This document shows, in pieces, positions 7,464 through 15,001 of a stretch of 17,284 nt of DNA. The stretch is from Muribaculaceae bacterium (GTDB lineage: Bacteria > Bacteroidota > Bacteroidia > Bacteroidales > Muribaculaceae), in contig JAIDTS010000015.1 of assembly GCA_029060585.1 (NCBI GenBank), positions 1-17,284 on the forward strand, read 5' to 3'. Numbering within the stretch: the stretch's first letter is position 1; every line of letters begins with the position of its first letter. The position numbers were made by a program, and so were the translations under genes. Under the pieces are notes generated by a model that searched no databases, was not told where the DNA came from, and worked only from the letters and a program-made list of their open reading frames with translations.

Positions 7464-7519
7464 CGCAATACGCAATACTCATTACGTATTACGTATTACG
7501 CAAAACTCATTACGCATTA
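7464..7519. repeat. Eight-unit heptad array (CGNATTA flavour) between convergent genes
   Basis: Eight unbroken 7-bp units: CGCAATA twice (7464-7477), CTCATTA (7478-7484), CGTATTA twice (7485-7498), CGCAAAA (7499-7505), CTCATTA (7506-7512) and CGCATTA (7513-7519). The last two enter the polyprenyl synthase gene on the minus strand and supply its final codons and TAA stop. This is the longest array in the window. It shares the 7-bp period and the xxxATTA ending with the TGMATTA arrays but has C in place of T at the first position. Confidence 0.85.
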
Positions 7520-8490
7520 CGCCGGATAGTGAAGTCGAAAAGGTCGGCGAAATCATCACGCCATTCATTGGCAGGAAGAGCCCTTAGAAGCGTATCAGCC
7601 TTACGGTGCATATCCTCCATCACAGAGTAGGCGTAGTCGATCCCGCCGTGGGTCTTGGCGAAGTCGATGAGTACAGCGATTTCGGCGTCCGATAGGTCGC
7701 CGCGCACAAGCAAGGCACGCATTGAGTCACTTTCCATGCCTTCGGTGGAATTAACCGCATAAATGAGAGGAAGACTCACCTTGTTCTCTCGCAGGTCGTT
7801 GCCTGTCGGCTTGCCGACCTCTTTGTCTTCGTAATAGTCGAAGATATCATCCTTTATCTGGAAGCAGAGACCAAGAAGCCGCGCATATTCCACAAGAGAT
7901 TCAATCTCAGAAGGGGTAGCATCAACGCTTTCAGCTCCCATCTTGACACATTTCATGAAGAGCGACGCCGTCTTCTTGCCGATAACGTCGAAATAGCGGC
8001 ATTCGTCAATCGATCGGTCTCGCGCATTTGAAATCTGGTCTATCTCACCGAGGGAAAGCTCGCGACCGAGCTCTGCAACCGACCTGACGGCCTTCATGTC
8101 TTTCGTCTTAATCGCCTCCTGAAGGGCCGTGCTGACGAAGAAGTCGCCCACGAGCACAGCTATGCGGTTGTCGAAATCCTTATTGAGTGTGGCGGTGCGA
8201 CGGCGGTAATCGGCATTGTCCACGACATCGTCGTGGATCAGCGTAGCGTTGTGCAGCATTTCAAGGGAAGCCGCCGCGTGGAGGGTTGAGTCGTTGATTT
8301 CGCCGAATAGGCGTCCGCTCAGAAGTACGAGCAATGGGCGAATCTGCTTCCCCTTAGTGCGTAGATATTGCTCCACTACCCGGCCCATCAGCGGGTCGGA
8401 TGTGGCAAGGCTCGTGCGGATGATGGAGTTCATCGCATCAAGCTCGGCACCCAAACGATGCCGTATTTTCTCTATAGTAGTCTTCGACAT
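7510..8490 (-). CDS. Trans-polyprenyl diphosphate synthase (IspB/long-chain type)
   Basis: A 326-residue head-to-tail prenyltransferase that adds isopentenyl diphosphate units to make the side chain of a quinone (menaquinone in Bacteroidales; inference). KGKQIRP is at 46-52. The first Asp-rich motif DDVVD is at 87-91 and the second, DDIFD, at 214-218. GNDLRENKVSLPL lies near 230-242. Ala82 and Thr83, the small residues before the first motif, fit long-chain products. The frame is open upstream to 8562, but the start at 8490 gives a normal family N-terminus and leaves a good -7 element 49 bases upstream. The last residues, Asn-Ala, and the TAA stop lie inside a heptad repeat array. This is the only gene on the minus strand. 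Confidence 0.93.
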   Translation of the reverse strand: MSKTTIEKIRHRLGAELDAMNSIIRTSLATSDPLMGRVVEQYLRTKGKQIRPLLVLLSGRLFGEINDSTLHAAASLEMLHNATLIHDDVVDNADYRRRTATLNKDFDNRIAVLVGDFFVSTALQEAIKTKDMKAVRSVAELGRELSLGEIDQISNARDRSIDECRYFDVIGKKTASLFMKCVKMGAESVDATPSEIESLVEYARLLGLCFQIKDDIFDYYEDKEVGKPTGNDLRENKVSLPLIYAVNSTEGMESDSMRALLVRGDLSDAEIAVLIDFAKTHGGIDYAYSVMEDMHRKADTLLRALPANEWRDDFADLFDFTIRRNA

Positions 8491-8538
8491 CTTTCTGATC
8501 AGAAGCATCCCGGACAGAGGGAGCTGCGTATTACACCA

Positions 8539-8546
8539 CAAAATTA
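8539..8546 (-). promoter_or_regulatory. -7 element for the polyprenyl synthase gene
   Basis: The minus strand reads TAATTTTG here, a full match to the Bacteroidetes -7 element TAnnTTTG, in an AT-rich stretch. Transcription would start near 8532, leaving a leader of about 40 bases before the ATG at 8490. A matching -33 TTTG at the right spacing is not evident. The element overlaps the in-frame upstream extension and so supports the shorter start. Confidence 0.6.
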
Positions 8547-8668
8547 CAAAATATTTTTTCAATTTCAGTACTACTTCCCCCGATATTTGTTATTTTTATA
8601 GTGAAGAAGCGTTTTTTTTGCCCTTCCGACCCCCTAAACACCTGTTTTCAACCTTACAGAACACCGAC
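8547..8668. promoter_or_regulatory. Divergent intergenic region, polA side
   Basis: This stretch between the minus-strand -7 element and the polA start is AT-rich and free of heptad repeats. On the + strand there is a TTTG at 8586-8589 and a T8G run at 8612-8620, but no TAnnTTTG at proper spacing. The polA promoter must lie here or nearby, yet I cannot name it with confidence. Confidence 0.3.
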
Positions 8669-11434
8669 ATGTCAGAAAAGAGACTGTTCCTTCTCGATGC
8701 CTACGCCCTCATCTTCCGGGCATATTACGCGCTCATAAAGATGCCACGAATGACGAGCGACGGATTCAACACATCCGCCATTTTCGGATTCGTCAACACC
8801 CTTGAGGAAGTGCTTCGCAAAGAGAGGCCCACTCATATCGCGGTATGCTTTGATCCGAAAGGTCCGACATTCCGCTCCGAACTTCTCGAATCATACAAAG
8901 GGGAACGCCCCGACACGCCTGAAGACATCAAGCGCTCAATTCCCATAATAAAGGAAATCATAAAGTGCTACGGCATCCCCGTGCTCGAATCGCCGGGCTA
9001 TGAGGCCGACGACGTAATCGGCACGATGGCCACCCGAGCCTCAAAGGAAGGCTTCACGACCTATATGATGACCCCCGACAAGGATTTCGGACAGCTCGTC
9101 GGCCCTAACGTCATACAATACAAGCCGGCCTACCGCGGACAGGATTTCGAACTCAGAGGCGAGAAAGAGGTGTGCGAGCGCTACGGCATTGAGCGCACCA
9201 GTCAGGTGATCGATCTTCTCGCGCTCATGGGCGACAAGATCGACAACATACCCGGATGCCCGGGTGTAGGGGAAAAGACTGCCCAGAAACTCATAGCGGA
9301 TTTCGGAACGGCCGAAGACGTGATCGCCCGCTCCTCCGAACTAAAAGGCGCCCTCCGGAAAAAGATCGAAGAGAACGCAGCCACTATAATGCTCTCGAAA
9401 GACCTGGCTACAATCCGTACGGATGTACCCGTCGACGCCACTCCGGAAAGCCTCGCACTCGGGAAACCAGACAAGGACAAGCTTTTCGCCATCTTCAAGG
9501 AGCTGGAATTCAAGAGTCTTATCGACAGGATAGGCCGACGCCTGATGGCGGAGGAGTCCCCCACAACCCCTGTCGGAAACAGGCCGGGAGACAAAGCCAA
9601 GACTTCAAGGAAGCAGGCGGCCGAGCAGCCGTCGCTCTTCGATTTCGACAACGAGAATGAAGCGGAGGACACAGCGCCGGGCATAGAGCCGTCGGCAGCG
9701 GGGTCGCTCGGTGCAGAATGTGTGGAGGTTACCGATGCCGTCGCACTCAAGGCGATGGCAGTTGCTATAGCAGAGGCTCCTGCCGTAGGGCTGTACATGG
9801 AGACTGTCGGTGAGAACGATATGGAGGCCGTATGGAACGGCACTGCCTTCGCGTTAACCGACGGAAGGACATGGCATATAGCCCGGTCGGTGGAAGGTGC
9901 TGATGAAACAGTGCTCCGTATACTGGCCGACCCGAAAGTGGAGAAAGTGTCGTGGGCTGCGAAGCGCGACATGGTGACGGCACGTCGCCACCGCACAGAC
10001 CGAGACTCTGACCCCATAAGCATGGTCAACTTCTACGACACCACCATAGCCCATTATCTCCTTGAGCCGGAGATGCGCCACAATCCGGAACTGCTCGCCG
10101 AAAAATACCTTGGCTATGCGATAAGCTCCACTCCCCATGCCGCCGAACTCGCAGCTCTCGCGCTTAAACTTAAGGAGACGTTCGCTCCCGCTCTCGAGCG
10201 CGAGGGCCTGACTCGAATAATGACGGAGATCGAGCTGCCGCTTGTGCCAGTACTTGCAGATATGGAATACACAGGTGTCCGCATCGACACGTCGGCCCTC
10301 GCCGCAGCCGCCGAAGGCATGGAAGATCGCTCGCGCCAGCTTTGCGCAGAGATCTTCGCGATAGCCGGCGAGGAGTTCAACGTAGGCAGCCCGGCCCAAG
10401 TAGGCGAGATACTCTTCGGCAAGATGCAGCTCGATCCCAAAGCCAAGAAGACCAAGACAGGGCAGTATTCGACATCTGAAGAGATTCTCGAGAAACTTGC
10501 CTGGAAGAGTCCCATCATAGGAAAAATCTTGGAATACCGCCAGATAAAGAAACTTCTCAACACCTATCTCAACGCCCTTCCCGAGACCATTAACAAGACT
10601 ACGGGCAAGATACATACCAACTACAACCAGACCGTCACGTCGACCGGACGACTCTCGTCGTCTTCGCCCAACCTCCAGAACATCCCCGTGCGCGACGAGA
10701 TGGGACGCGACATCCGCCGTGCATTCATTCCGGATCCGGGACATCTCTTCCTCTCGGCCGACTACAGCCAGATCGAGCTGCGTCTCGTGGCGGACTTCGC
10801 GAAGGACGAGACTATGATAGAGGCATTCCGCAAGGGAGACGATATACACGCCATAACGGCCGCCAAAATCAATCACGTGCCTCTTGAAGAGGTGACGGCA
10901 GATGAGCGCAGAAAGGCAAAGACCGCCAACTTCGGCATTCTCTACGGCATCACGGCCTTCGGACTTGCCTCGCGTCTGCAGATACCTCGTCAGGAAGCAA
11001 AAGAGCTTATCGACGGATATTTCGCGACTTTCCCTTCTATCCATAAATATATGAGCGACAGCGTGGAGGAGGCCAGAGAGAACGGCTATGCCGTCACGCG
11101 CCTCGGGCGTAAGCGCCGTCTGCCCGACATCAACAGCAAGAACCCGGTGGTGCGCGGTTATGCCGAGCGAAACGCCATTAACGCTCCGGTGCAAGGCACT
11201 GCGGCAGATGTCATCAAGCTCGCTATGGTTGGAATATGGCAGGAGATGCAGGAGAGACACTTGAAGTCGAAGATGATCATGCAGGTGCACGACGAACTTA
11301 ACTTCGACGTGGTGCCAGGCGAGGAAGGAGAACTCCAGGAGATTGTAGAGCGCCGGATGGAAGAAGCCTACGACGGTGCTGTGCCTCTGACAGCATCCGC
11401 AGGCATAGGCGCCAACTGGCTGGAAGCACATTAG
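8669..11434 (+). CDS. polA: DNA polymerase I with degenerate 3'-5' exonuclease site
   Basis: A 921-residue family A polymerase for Okazaki fragment processing and repair. The 5' nuclease domain spans 1 to about 290 (ESPGYEADDVIG 107-118, TPDKDF 135-140, GDKIDNIPGCPGVGEKTA 188-205). A linker contains QPSLF (320-324), like the sliding-clamp motif QL(S/D)LF. The exonuclease domain (about 350-510) is present but altered: the usual DxE reads Tyr376-Met-Glu378, the NxKYD region reads AAKRD (Asp434 kept), and YAAED reads His490-AAE-Leu494. The polymerase domain is intact, with DYSQIELR 698-705, RRKAKTANFGILYG 747-760 and QVHDE 872-876. The frame is open back to 8216 antisense to the neighbour; MSEKRLFLLDAYA is the family-like start. 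Proofreading loss is inferred from by-eye alignment with E. coli PolA. Confidence 0.96.
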   Translation: MSEKRLFLLDAYALIFRAYYALIKMPRMTSDGFNTSAIFGFVNTLEEVLRKERPTHIAVCFDPKGPTFRSELLESYKGERPDTPEDIKRSIPIIKEIIKCYGIPVLESPGYEADDVIGTMATRASKEGFTTYMMTPDKDFGQLVGPNVIQYKPAYRGQDFELRGEKEVCERYGIERTSQVIDLLALMGDKIDNIPGCPGVGEKTAQKLIADFGTAEDVIARSSELKGALRKKIEENAATIMLSKDLATIRTDVPVDATPESLALGKPDKDKLFAIFKELEFKSLIDRIGRRLMAEESPTTPVGNRPGDKAKTSRKQAAEQPSLFDFDNENEAEDTAPGIEPSAAGSLGAECVEVTDAVALKAMAVAIAEAPAVGLYMETVGENDMEAVWNGTAFALTDGRTWHIARSVEGADETVLRILADPKVEKVSWAAKRDMVTARRHRTDRDSDPISMVNFYDTTIAHYLLEPEMRHNPELLAEKYLGYAISSTPHAAELAALALKLKETFAPALEREGLTRIMTEIELPLVPVLADMEYTGVRIDTSALAAAAEGMEDRSRQLCAEIFAIAGEEFNVGSPAQVGEILFGKMQLDPKAKKTKTGQYSTSEEILEKLAWKSPIIGKILEYRQIKKLLNTYLNALPETINKTTGKIHTNYNQTVTSTGRLSSSSPNLQNIPVRDEMGRDIRRAFIPDPGHLFLSADYSQIELRLVADFAKDETMIEAFRKGDDIHAITAAKINHVPLEEVTADERRKAKTANFGILYGITAFGLASRLQIPRQEAKELIDGYFATFPSIHKYMSDSVEEARENGYAVTRLGRKRRLPDINSKNPVVRGYAERNAINAPVQGTAADVIKLAMVGIWQEMQERHLKSKMIMQVHDELNFDVVPGEEGELQEIVERRMEEAYDGAVPLTASAGIGANWLEAH

Positions 11435-11456
11435 AGTCTTTAATAAACTAAAATCA

Positions 11457-11484
11457 TGCATTGTTAATTATGCATTATGAATTA
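11457..11484 (+). repeat. Heptad array upstream of pfkA
   Basis: Four adjacent units: TGCATTG (11457-11463), TTAATTA (11464-11470), TGCATTA (11471-11477) and TGAATTA (11478-11484). The array ends 8 bases before the pfkA ATG. The junction closely matches the one before the transglycosylase gene: both read TGAATTAA, a few bases, then GATTATGA containing the start codon. Confidence 0.85.
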
Positions 11485-11492
11485 AATAGATT

Positions 11493-12473
11493 ATGAGCAA
11501 TATCAAAAGCATCGGTATCCTCACGTCGGGAGGCGACGCCCCCGGCATGAACGCGGCGATACGCGCCGTCACACGCGCCGGCATCAATTCCGGCTTTAAG
11601 GTTTTCGGAATCTATCGTGGCTATAAAGGCCTCATCTCCGATGAAATCGAGGAATTCTCTACCCAGAACGTCTCTAACATCATACAGCGCGGTGGAACCA
11701 TACTCAAAACAGCGCGCTGCAAGGAATTCGAGACACCAGAAGGACGCCAGTGCGCCTACGACGTGCTCAAGCGCCACGGCATCGACAGCCTTTGTGTGAT
11801 CGGAGGCGACGGTTCACTGACAGGAGCGCGTATCTTCGCCAATGAATTCCAGTTCCCGATCGTAGGCTTGCCCGGCACCATCGACAATGACCTCTATGGT
11901 ACCGACTGGACTATTGGCTATGACACCGCGCTCAACACCATCATGGAGTGTGTCGACAAGATCCGCGATACTGCTACAAGCCACGAACGCCTCTTCTTCA
12001 TCGAGGTTATGGGACGCAACGCCGGCTTCCTCGCTCTCAATAGCGCTATCGCTTCGGGTGCCGAGGCGGCCATTATACCGGAAATCTCTACAGATAAGGA
12101 CCAGCTGGCGGAACTCATCCAGAACGGTTTCCGTAAATCAAAGAACTCTTCGATCGTGCTCGTAGCCGAATCTCCCGTGACCGGAGGTGCAATGGGTCTC
12201 GCGCAGCGCGTGAAAGACGAATACCCCAACTATGATGTACGCGTATCCATACTCGGCCACTTGCAGCGAGGTGGAAGCCCTACAGCACACGACCGTATCC
12301 TCGCATCACGCATGGGTGCGGCTGCCGTCGATGCCCTTCTTGACGACCAGCGCAACGTAATGATCGGCATCCGCAATGACGAGATCGTATATGTGCCGTT
12401 CGTAAAGGCTATCCAGAACGAGAAGACCGTCAACCGCGAGAAACTCAACACGCTCCGCCGACTCTCCATCTGA
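11493..12473 (+). CDS. pfkA: ATP-dependent 6-phosphofructokinase
   Basis: A 326-residue PfkA that phosphorylates fructose 6-phosphate at C1 in glycolysis. [14 protein letters not shown] (11-24) is the nucleotide-binding loop. GGDGS (104-108) and PGTIDND (127-133) carry Gly where PPi-dependent enzymes usually have Asp and Lys, so ATP is the expected donor. MGRNAGF (173-179) is part of the sugar-phosphate site. Length matches bacterial PfkA (about 320). The TGA stop overlaps the next ATG by one base (TGATG at 12471-12475), implying translational coupling to an acyltransferase. The start codon lies 8 bases after a heptad array. Confidence 0.96.
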   Translation: MSNIKSIGILTSGGDAPGMNAAIRAVTRAGINSGFKVFGIYRGYKGLISDEIEEFSTQNVSNIIQRGGTILKTARCKEFETPEGRQCAYDVLKRHGIDSLCVIGGDGSLTGARIFANEFQFPIVGLPGTIDNDLYGTDWTIGYDTALNTIMECVDKIRDTATSHERLFFIEVMGRNAGFLALNSAIASGAEAAIIPEISTDKDQLAELIQNGFRKSKNSSIVLVAESPVTGGAMGLAQRVKDEYPNYDVRVSILGHLQRGGSPTAHDRILASRMGAAAVDALLDDQRNVMIGIRNDEIVYVPFVKAIQNEKTVNREKLNTLRRLSI

Positions 12474-13396
12474 TGGGAAAACATACTCACAACAAGACTG
12501 CAATAGCCATCAACCGCGCCCTGCTCTCCGGCATCTTCCGGGGGCTGGGCGCTTTGCCATGGCCGATACTCAGGGGAGTCTCATCATTCATCGCATGGCT
12601 GGCACATAGCGTGGTGAGATACCGCGTGGGAATCTGCCGAGATAATATAAGCTCGGCCTTTCCCGAAATGCCGGATCAGGATGTAAAGAAGACCGTCGGT
12701 GAATTCTACCGATTCCTGGCCGACTATTTCATCGAGACTGTGAAACTTGGATCAATGGACTCGAAAGAGATGAGGGAGCGCATGCAGTTTGAGAACATCG
12801 AGGAGGTAAACGCCGACCTGCGGGCCGGGCTCAACGTCAGCATCTATCTGGGACACTTCTGCAACTGGGAGTGGGTCAGCAGCATGCCCCTATGGCTCGA
12901 CCTTTCGACAGGAGCCGTCCCGTGCCAGATATATCATCCACTATCCAATGTGGCGGCCGACGAGGTGTTCGGATCGATACGTAGCCGCTTCGGTGCCACC
13001 AACCTCCCCATGGCCTCCTCAGCAAGGACTCTGATGGAGATGACCTCAAAAGGGATTCCGTCCATCACGGGCTACATTGCCGATCAGACACCACCGGGAC
13101 GATCGCTCCACCACTGGATTCCATTCCTCAACCATGATACGGCCGTCTTCACCGGAGCGGAGAAAATTAGCCGGAAGATACATGCCGCAGTATATTACCT
13201 CGACATGAGGCGAACTGAAAGAAATCGATATGTAGGGCGATTCGTGAAGATAACTCCCGATGCGGCAGCTGAACAGGAAAACAACCTGACAGCGGCCTAC
13301 TTCTCGATGCTTGCAGACTCCATAAGAAGGGAGCCTCCGCTCTGGCTCTGGACCCACAGGAGATGGAAACACCAGCGCCCTACGGCATCCTCATGA
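12473..13396 (+). CDS. LpxL/HtrB-family lipid acyltransferase
   Basis: A 307-residue membrane-associated acyltransferase of the lysophospholipid/lipid A family. The catalytic HX4(D/E) motif is His128 to Glu133 in GHFCNWEW. ADQTP (203-207) is the second conserved block of this family. An N-terminal hydrophobic segment (about 28-47) likely anchors it to the inner membrane. The expected role is addition of a secondary acyl chain to lipid A from acyl-ACP. Other acceptors, such as aminolipids, cannot be ruled out. It overlaps pfkA by one base, so its output is probably set by the glycolytic gene upstream. No heptad array follows; the next gap holds a promoter. Confidence 0.87.
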   Translation: MGKHTHNKTAIAINRALLSGIFRGLGALPWPILRGVSSFIAWLAHSVVRYRVGICRDNISSAFPEMPDQDVKKTVGEFYRFLADYFIETVKLGSMDSKEMRERMQFENIEEVNADLRAGLNVSIYLGHFCNWEWVSSMPLWLDLSTGAVPCQIYHPLSNVAADEVFGSIRSRFGATNLPMASSARTLMEMTSKGIPSITGYIADQTPPGRSLHHWIPFLNHDTAVFTGAEKISRKIHAAVYYLDMRRTERNRYVGRFVKITPDAAAEQENNLTAAYFSMLADSIRREPPLWLWTHRRWKHQRPTASS

Positions 13397-13438
13397 AACT
13401 TTTCCGGCTAAATCGCTCTAAATCTCAAATGTTTTTAT

Positions 13439-13446
13439 TAACTTTG
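13439..13446 (+). promoter_or_regulatory. -7 promoter element for the EIIC-KduI pair
   Basis: TAACTTTG fully matches the Bacteroidetes -7 consensus TAnnTTTG. Transcription would begin near 13452-13454, leaving a leader of about 127 bases before the EIIC start. I do not see a good -33 TTTG at the usual spacing, so the promoter may depend on an activator. Confidence 0.65.
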
Positions 13447-13451
13447 CAGAT

Positions 13452-13471
13452 GAAAGTCCCCGATGACTTTC
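13452..13471. promoter_or_regulatory. Inverted repeat at the predicted transcription start
   Basis: GAAAGTC (13452-13458) and GACTTTC (13465-13471) form a perfect 7-bp inverted repeat with a six-base centre. It begins five bases after the -7 element, so it covers the predicted start site. As DNA it is well placed to be a repressor operator. As RNA it would be a hairpin at the very 5' end of the message, which could protect it from decay. Confidence 0.5.
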
Positions 13472-13579
13472 TGCCTCCGACAGAGAACCTCAGCGGGCCT
13501 TTCTTACTGAATCCGGCTTCAGACGGATCCTAACGACTAAACAACCTTATAAACCCTTAAACCACTAAACCAATCAATC

Positions 13580-15001
13580 ATGGAACAGGTATTCGCTTAC
13601 ATCATCGGCCTCGGAGCTGCAGTGATGATGCCTGTCATCTTCACAGTACTCGGCGTCTGCATAGGCATCAAGCCCGGCGACGCCCTCAAGAGCGGCCTTA
13701 AGGTGGGTGTCGGCTTTATCGGACTCTCCATCGTAACGGCACTCCTCACTTCAGCTCTCGGTCCTGCTCTTCAGAAGGTAGTCGAGATCTACGGGCTGCA
13801 ACTCAAGGTGTTCGACATGGGCTGGCCGGCAGCTGCATCGGTTGCCTACAACACAGCCGTAGGCGCTTTCATCATCCCGGTCTGCCTGGGCGTCAACATC
13901 CTGATGCTTCTGACAAAGACCACCCGAACCGTCAACATCGACCTCTGGAACTACTGGCACTTCGCTTTCATCGGCGCTGTGATCTATTTCGCGTCGGAAT
14001 CGCTGGCTTGGGGATTCTTCGGAGCAATCATCTGCTACATCGTCACTCTCGTGCTCGCCGACATGACAGCCTTCAAATTCCAGAACTATTACAAGGATAT
14101 GGACGGAATCTCAATCCCGCAGCCATTCTGCGCCGGCTTCGCCCCCTTTGCCTGGATAATCAACAAGGGACTCGATAAGATTCCAGGATTGAATAAGATA
14201 GAGATCGACGCCGAAGGCATGAAGAAGAAATTCGGCGTGATGGGTGAGCCGCTCTTCCTCGGTGTCGTGGTAGGCATTGGTATAGGCTGCCTCACATGCA
14301 CATCTTGGGACGAAATTGTATCCAATATCCCCCAGATTCTCACGCTCGGCATCAAGATGGGCGCCGTCATGGAACTCATCCCGCGTGTAACCGTACTCTT
14401 TATCGAGGGCTTGAAGCCTATCTCAGACGCGACACGCAGCCTTATCGCACGCAAGTTCAAGGGTGCCGACGGCCTCAACATCGGCATGTCGCCGGCTCTC
14501 GTGATCGGCGACCCGACTACTCTTGTGGTGTCATTGCTCCTGATTCCAGTGACTCTCCTGCTCGCAGTTATCCTGCCCGGCAACCAGTTCCTGCCGCTCG
14601 CCTCGCTCGCAGGCATGTTCTATCTTTTCCCCCTCGTGCTGCCCTTTACCAAAGGCAATGTGCTTAAGACCTTTATCGTCGGGCTCGTCATCATCATCGC
14701 CGGCCTATATATGGTCACCAACATCGCACCAGCCTTCACTCTGGCTGCCCATGACGTCTTCCTGGCCACAGGAGATGCCGCAGTGGCCATTCCCCAGGGA
14801 TTCGAGGGTGGCGCGCTCGACTTCGCGTCATCGCCCCTCTGCTGGGTGCTCTATCAGGGTTGCGTCAACCTCAAATGGATCGGGGCTGGCATCCTGGTGG
14901 TGATTGCATGCGCCATGATGTGGTGGAACCGCGTCCATATCATCCGCAACCAGCGCGATATGGCCAGCAAGGACTCCGACCGCCTGCAGGAGAATATTTA
15001 A
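13580..15001 (+). CDS. Orphan PTS EIIC permease, galactitol (GatC) type
   Basis: A 473-residue polytopic inner-membrane protein with about ten or more hydrophobic segments. It resembles E. coli GatC (about 450 residues) along most of its length. Shared stretches include the GWP motif (residues 81-83), TRTVNIDLWNYWH near 114-126, the KFGVMGEPLFLG block and LAVILPGNQFLPLASLAG. EIIC carries the sugar across the membrane while EIIB and EIIA phosphorylate it. No EIIA or EIIB is in this window and no phospho-Cys or phospho-His domain is fused. Bacteroidales mostly lack complete PTS systems. It may therefore work as an ion-coupled or passive carrier. KduI follows after 84 bases on the same strand, suggesting a uronate-related substrate. 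That substrate is inference. Confidence 0.85.
   Translation: MEQVFAYIIGLGAAVMMPVIFTVLGVCIGIKPGDALKSGLKVGVGFIGLSIVTALLTSALGPALQKVVEIYGLQLKVFDMGWPAAASVAYNTAVGAFIIPVCLGVNILMLLTKTTRTVNIDLWNYWHFAFIGAVIYFASESLAWGFFGAIICYIVTLVLADMTAFKFQNYYKDMDGISIPQPFCAGFAPFAWIINKGLDKIPGLNKIEIDAEGMKKKFGVMGEPLFLGVVVGIGIGCLTCTSWDEIVSNIPQILTLGIKMGAVMELIPRVTVLFIEGLKPISDATRSLIARKFKGADGLNIGMSPALVIGDPTTLVVSLLLIPVTLLLAVILPGNQFLPLASLAGMFYLFPLVLPFTKGNVLKTFIVGLVIIIAGLYMVTNIAPAFTLAAHDVFLATGDAAVAIPQGFEGGALDFASSPLCWVLYQGCVNLKWIGAGILVVIACAMMWWNRVHIIRNQRDMASKDSDRLQENI

Noticed and set aside
8216..8668. In-frame extension of polA by 151 codons upstream
   Set aside because: It runs antisense through the polyprenyl synthase gene and has no family-like sequence. 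The start at 8669 gives the normal PolA N-terminus.
9854..11461. 535-codon open frame on the minus strand opposite polA
   Set aside because: It mirrors a well-supported polA, shows no motif I recognise, and is explained by GC-rich codon usage leaving few antisense stops.
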